Shown one piece after another: positions 6,606 to 8,287 of a DNA stretch of 8,287 bases (position 1 is its first letter; every line of letters begins with the position of its first letter). Both the position numbers and the translations under genes were made by a program. The notes below the pieces were generated by a model. That model saw only the letters and a list, made by a program, of their open reading frames with translations, was not told the DNA's origin and did not search any database. The DNA comes from Amphritea sp. GTDB lineage: Bacteria; Pseudomonadota; Gammaproteobacteria; Pseudomonadales; Nitrincolaceae. The DNA lies in contig JAIBDA010000051.1 of assembly GCA_024679635.1 (NCBI GenBank), positions 1-8,287 of the forward strand, in the 5' to 3' direction.

Positions 6606-7979
6606 ATGAACCAATCTATCGATAATGTATTTACCCAACTACATGAACAGGATAAGACCAATATCTGGCACCCTCTGACCCCGAATGCGGCGGCATCAAA
6701 AGGTGTGCCCATGTATGTAAAGGGTCAGGGAATGAATATCTGGGACAGTACTGGCAAGCAATATCTGGACGCCTCAGCAGGTGGAGTATGGGTTACTAAT
6801 GTTGGTTATGGCAGAACAGAGATTGCCAATGCTATCCACAAACAGCTTACCCAACTCAACTTCTTCGTTAACTCGATGGGCAGCGTGCCAGCAACACAGT
6901 TTGCGACGCAACTACTTGAAAAGATGCAGGGTATGAACCGGGTTTATTACTCAAATTCGGGCTCTGAAGCGAACGAGAAAGCGTTCAAAATGGTACGGCA
7001 GATATCCGCCAAGCACTATGCGGGTAAGAAACATAAAATCCTTTATCGGGAGCGGGACTACCACGGCACAACATTAGCCGCACTGAGTGCAACCGGACAA
7101 AGTCAACGCCGCGACCAATACGGCCCCTTTGTGCCAGGCTTTATCGAGTTCCCACACTGCTACGAATACCGTAACCAATATGTCCTTCAGGAAGGTGAGA
7201 GCTATGGCCTTCGCGCAGCCTGGGCAATGGAGGAGGTCATCCTTCGCGAAGGGCCTGAAACCGTTGGTGCCGTCATCCTGGAACCCATTACCGCAGGCGG
7301 TGGTGTAATCCTGCCCCCGGAAGGTTACTGGCAGGAGATTCAGCGCATCTGCAAAAAATATAACATCCTTCTTATAATGGATGAGGTGGTATGCGGTATT
7401 GGTCGTACTGGCAAATGGTTCGGATATCAGCATTTTGATATTCAACCAGACATCGTCACGATGGCGAAGGGAGTGGCTTCGGGCTACGCAGCAATATCCT
7501 GTACCGTTACCACAGAAGCGGTCTATCAACTGCTACAGGAAGAGGATAATGACCCACTGGGCTATTTCCGGGATATCTCTACCTATGCGGGCTGTCAGGC
7601 AGGGCCAGCGGCGGCATTAGCCAATCTTGAAATAATCGAGAATGAGAACTTGATAGAAAACTGTCGAATTCAGGGTGACAGACTACTGAATGGACTACTG
7701 ACTCTTAAGCAGAAACATCCGATCATCGGCGACATCAGGGGCTTAGGCTTATTCTGCGGCATCGAGCTGATAGCGGATCCACAAACCAAAGCTCCGGTTG
7801 ATGAATCCGTTGCGATTGGTATTGCCAATCGCTGCCGGGAGCTGGGCTTACTGATAGGCCGTACCAACCGCAGCTTTGAGGGGGGTAATAATATCCTCAA
7901 CCTGAGCCCTGCGCTTATCGCCTCTGCCGCAGATATCGACATGATAATCGATTGCCTGGACAGAGCATTTGCAGGCTAG
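6606..7979 (+). CDS. tpa: Taurine:pyruvate aminotransferase Tpa
   Basis: PLP enzyme converting taurine and pyruvate to sulfoacetaldehyde and L-alanine. The 457-residue protein is a class III aminotransferase of the usual Tpa length. It opens with the omega-aminotransferase signature IWHPLTPNAA (20-29) and carries SNSGSEANEKAFK (116-128) for the PLP phosphate, YHGTT (152-156), EPITAGGGVILPP (226-238), the MDEVVCGIGRTG stretch (258-269) with Asp259 for the pyridine nitrogen, and the Schiff-base lysine 288 in MAKGVASGY. The glycine-rich ends and the FRDISTYAGCQAGPAAAL block (321-338) match Tpa-type rather than ornithine or GABA enzymes. AGGAGCAGGA precedes the ATG. It is the last gene of the unit and is followed by a strong hairpin. 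Other omega-amino acid:pyruvate transaminases look similar, so taurine specificity rests partly on neighbours. No alanine dehydrogenase to recycle pyruvate lies in the window. Confidence 0.9.
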   Translation: MNQSIDNVFTQLHEQDKTNIWHPLTPNAAASKGVPMYVKGQGMNIWDSTGKQYLDASAGGVWVTNVGYGRTEIANAIHKQLTQLNFFVNSMGSVPATQFATQLLEKMQGMNRVYYSNSGSEANEKAFKMVRQISAKHYAGKKHKILYRERDYHGTTLAALSATGQSQRRDQYGPFVPGFIEFPHCYEYRNQYVLQEGESYGLRAAWAMEEVILREGPETVGAVILEPITAGGGVILPPEGYWQEIQRICKKYNILLIMDEVVCGIGRTGKWFGYQHFDIQPDIVTMAKGVASGYAAISCTVTTEAVYQLLQEEDNDPLGYFRDISTYAGCQAGPAAALANLEIIENENLIENCRIQGDRLLNGLLTLKQKHPIIGDIRGLGLFCGIELIADPQTKAPVDESVAIGIANRCRELGLLIGRTNRSFEGGNNILNLSPALIASAADIDMIIDCLDRAFAG

Positions 7980-7995
7980 TTGTCTACAAACCCAA

Positions 7996-8024
7996 CAAAG
8001 AGCCGGATAGATTCCGGTTCTTTG
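7996..8024 (+). terminator. Intrinsic terminator of isfE-isfD-tpa
   Basis: The arms 7996-8007 and 8013-8024 (CAAAGAGCCGGA / TCCGGTTCTTTG) form a 12-bp stem with one G-U wobble on the + strand and a 5-nt loop. It begins 16 nt after the tpa stop. GTTTAAAT follows it: a short, imperfect T-tract, so termination may be partial and backed up by the hairpin at 8097-8126. Confidence 0.75.
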
Positions 8025-8080
8025 GTTTAAATACTGACAACTAAGCAGGAAAGCCAGTAGTTAGTCAGTTAGCACTACGT

Positions 8081-8152
8081 TGATATTACAGACACAAAAA
8101 AGCCCAGTCGTTAAACCAGGCTTTTTCGTTTTGAATAAGATGGCGGGAGGGA
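8081..8152 (-). repeat. Flanking direct repeat copy 2 (pairs with 362-433)
   Basis: Same orientation and same order of parts as copy 1: a GACAC-A-run, hairpin terminator, AT-rich spacer, then GATGGCGGGAGGGA. Its tRNA-Ser-like tail on the minus strand reads CCCTCCCGCCA and has lost one base relative to copy 1, so it is further from a real tRNA end. The two copies enclose the whole taurine cluster, ~7.7 kb apart. Confidence 0.65.
8097..8126 (-). terminator. Second repeat-borne terminator hairpin
   Basis: The arms 8097-8108 and 8115-8126 pair over 12 bp around a 6-nt loop. Two positions are C-A or A-C on the + strand but become G-U wobbles in minus-strand RNA, so the hairpin is whole only in the minus direction, where TTTTTTGTGTCTG follows. 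It probably blocks minus-strand transcripts from entering tpa from the right, and may back up the tpa terminator. Copy 1 shows the same wobble bias. Confidence 0.7.
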
Positions 8153-8287
8153 GGATTACTCGTCGTTTCACTCCTCACCCTTCGGGCTGTCGTCGCAGGC
8201 TCCGACGTTGTCTCGCTTCGCTCGGCTCGAACCGCGAGGGGTCTCACCCTCCAATGAACTTTTCACTTCGCCAAAACGACGAAGCCC
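8153..8287. repeat. Non-coding, hairpin-rich tract, probably a dispersed repeat (runs off the window)
   Basis: No credible gene is seen. The tract has GC-rich short palindromes: CGTCG (8191-8195) with CGACG (8203-8207), a GAGGG...CCCTC pair near 8236-8251, and CGTCGTTT (8161-8168) complementary to AAACGACG (8274-8281), which would close the region into one large fold. It continues directly from the tRNA-Ser-like tail of copy 2, with GGATTACTCG where a tRNA would have GGATTCGAAC. This resembles the tRNA-associated intergenic repeats seen scattered in several gammaproteobacterial genomes. That family resemblance is from memory. Confidence 0.4.

Noticed and set aside
7074..7529. 151-residue open frame on the minus strand inside tpa
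   Set aside because: It is antisense to the conserved catalytic core of tpa, has no ribosome site or recognisable domain, and reflects codon bias of the real gene.

Overview
The window carries a compact, apparently complete taurine uptake and deamination cluster of about 7.5 kb from a Gram-negative bacterium. Codon use, moderate GC, strong Shine-Dalgarno sites and protein resemblances suggest a marine gammaproteobacterium, perhaps of the Oceanospirillales type. That placement is inference, since no rRNA or other phylogenetic marker is present.

Layout: positions 1-272 hold the 3' end of a flavin reductase-like gene on the + strand. It converges on the minus-strand ABC transporter operon tauA-tauB-tauC (3296 down to 477), with a bidirectional terminator at 378-407 between them. 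A 162-bp divergent promoter region (3297-3458) separates tauA from tauR (3459-4925, +), which encodes a MocR/GabR-type regulator. Downstream on the + strand come isfE (TSUP-family exporter, 5027-5788), isfD (short-chain dehydrogenase, 5827-6591) and tpa (taurine:pyruvate aminotransferase, 6606-7979). The last three are closely spaced and end at a strong hairpin (7996-8024). The remaining 3' sequence is non-coding and repeat-like.

How the genes fit together (inference from family and context): TauABC imports taurine. Tpa transfers its amino group to pyruvate, giving alanine and sulfoacetaldehyde. IsfD reduces sulfoacetaldehyde to isethionate with NADPH, and IsfE exports it. No sulfoacetaldehyde acetyltransferase (xsc), TauD dioxygenase or sulfite exporter partner is visible. 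The cluster therefore looks built to take nitrogen from taurine and discard the C2-sulfonate, the logic described for Chromohalobacter salexigens isfD/isfE. TauR is the probable switch.

The most interesting non-coding structure is a set of CTGG-type 12-bp sites. Two sit as direct repeats exactly 22 bp apart upstream of isfE, and two more sit 22 bp apart upstream of tauA. In both promoters they lie at nearly the same distance from the start codon (75 and 73 bp), and a fifth copy points towards tauR. There is also a perfect 12-bp inverted repeat that covers the isfE start codon, a perfect 10-bp hairpin between tauA and tauB, and a pair of ~72-bp direct repeats flanking the whole cluster. One of those repeats carries an exact tRNA-Ser-like 3' end joined to a terminator.
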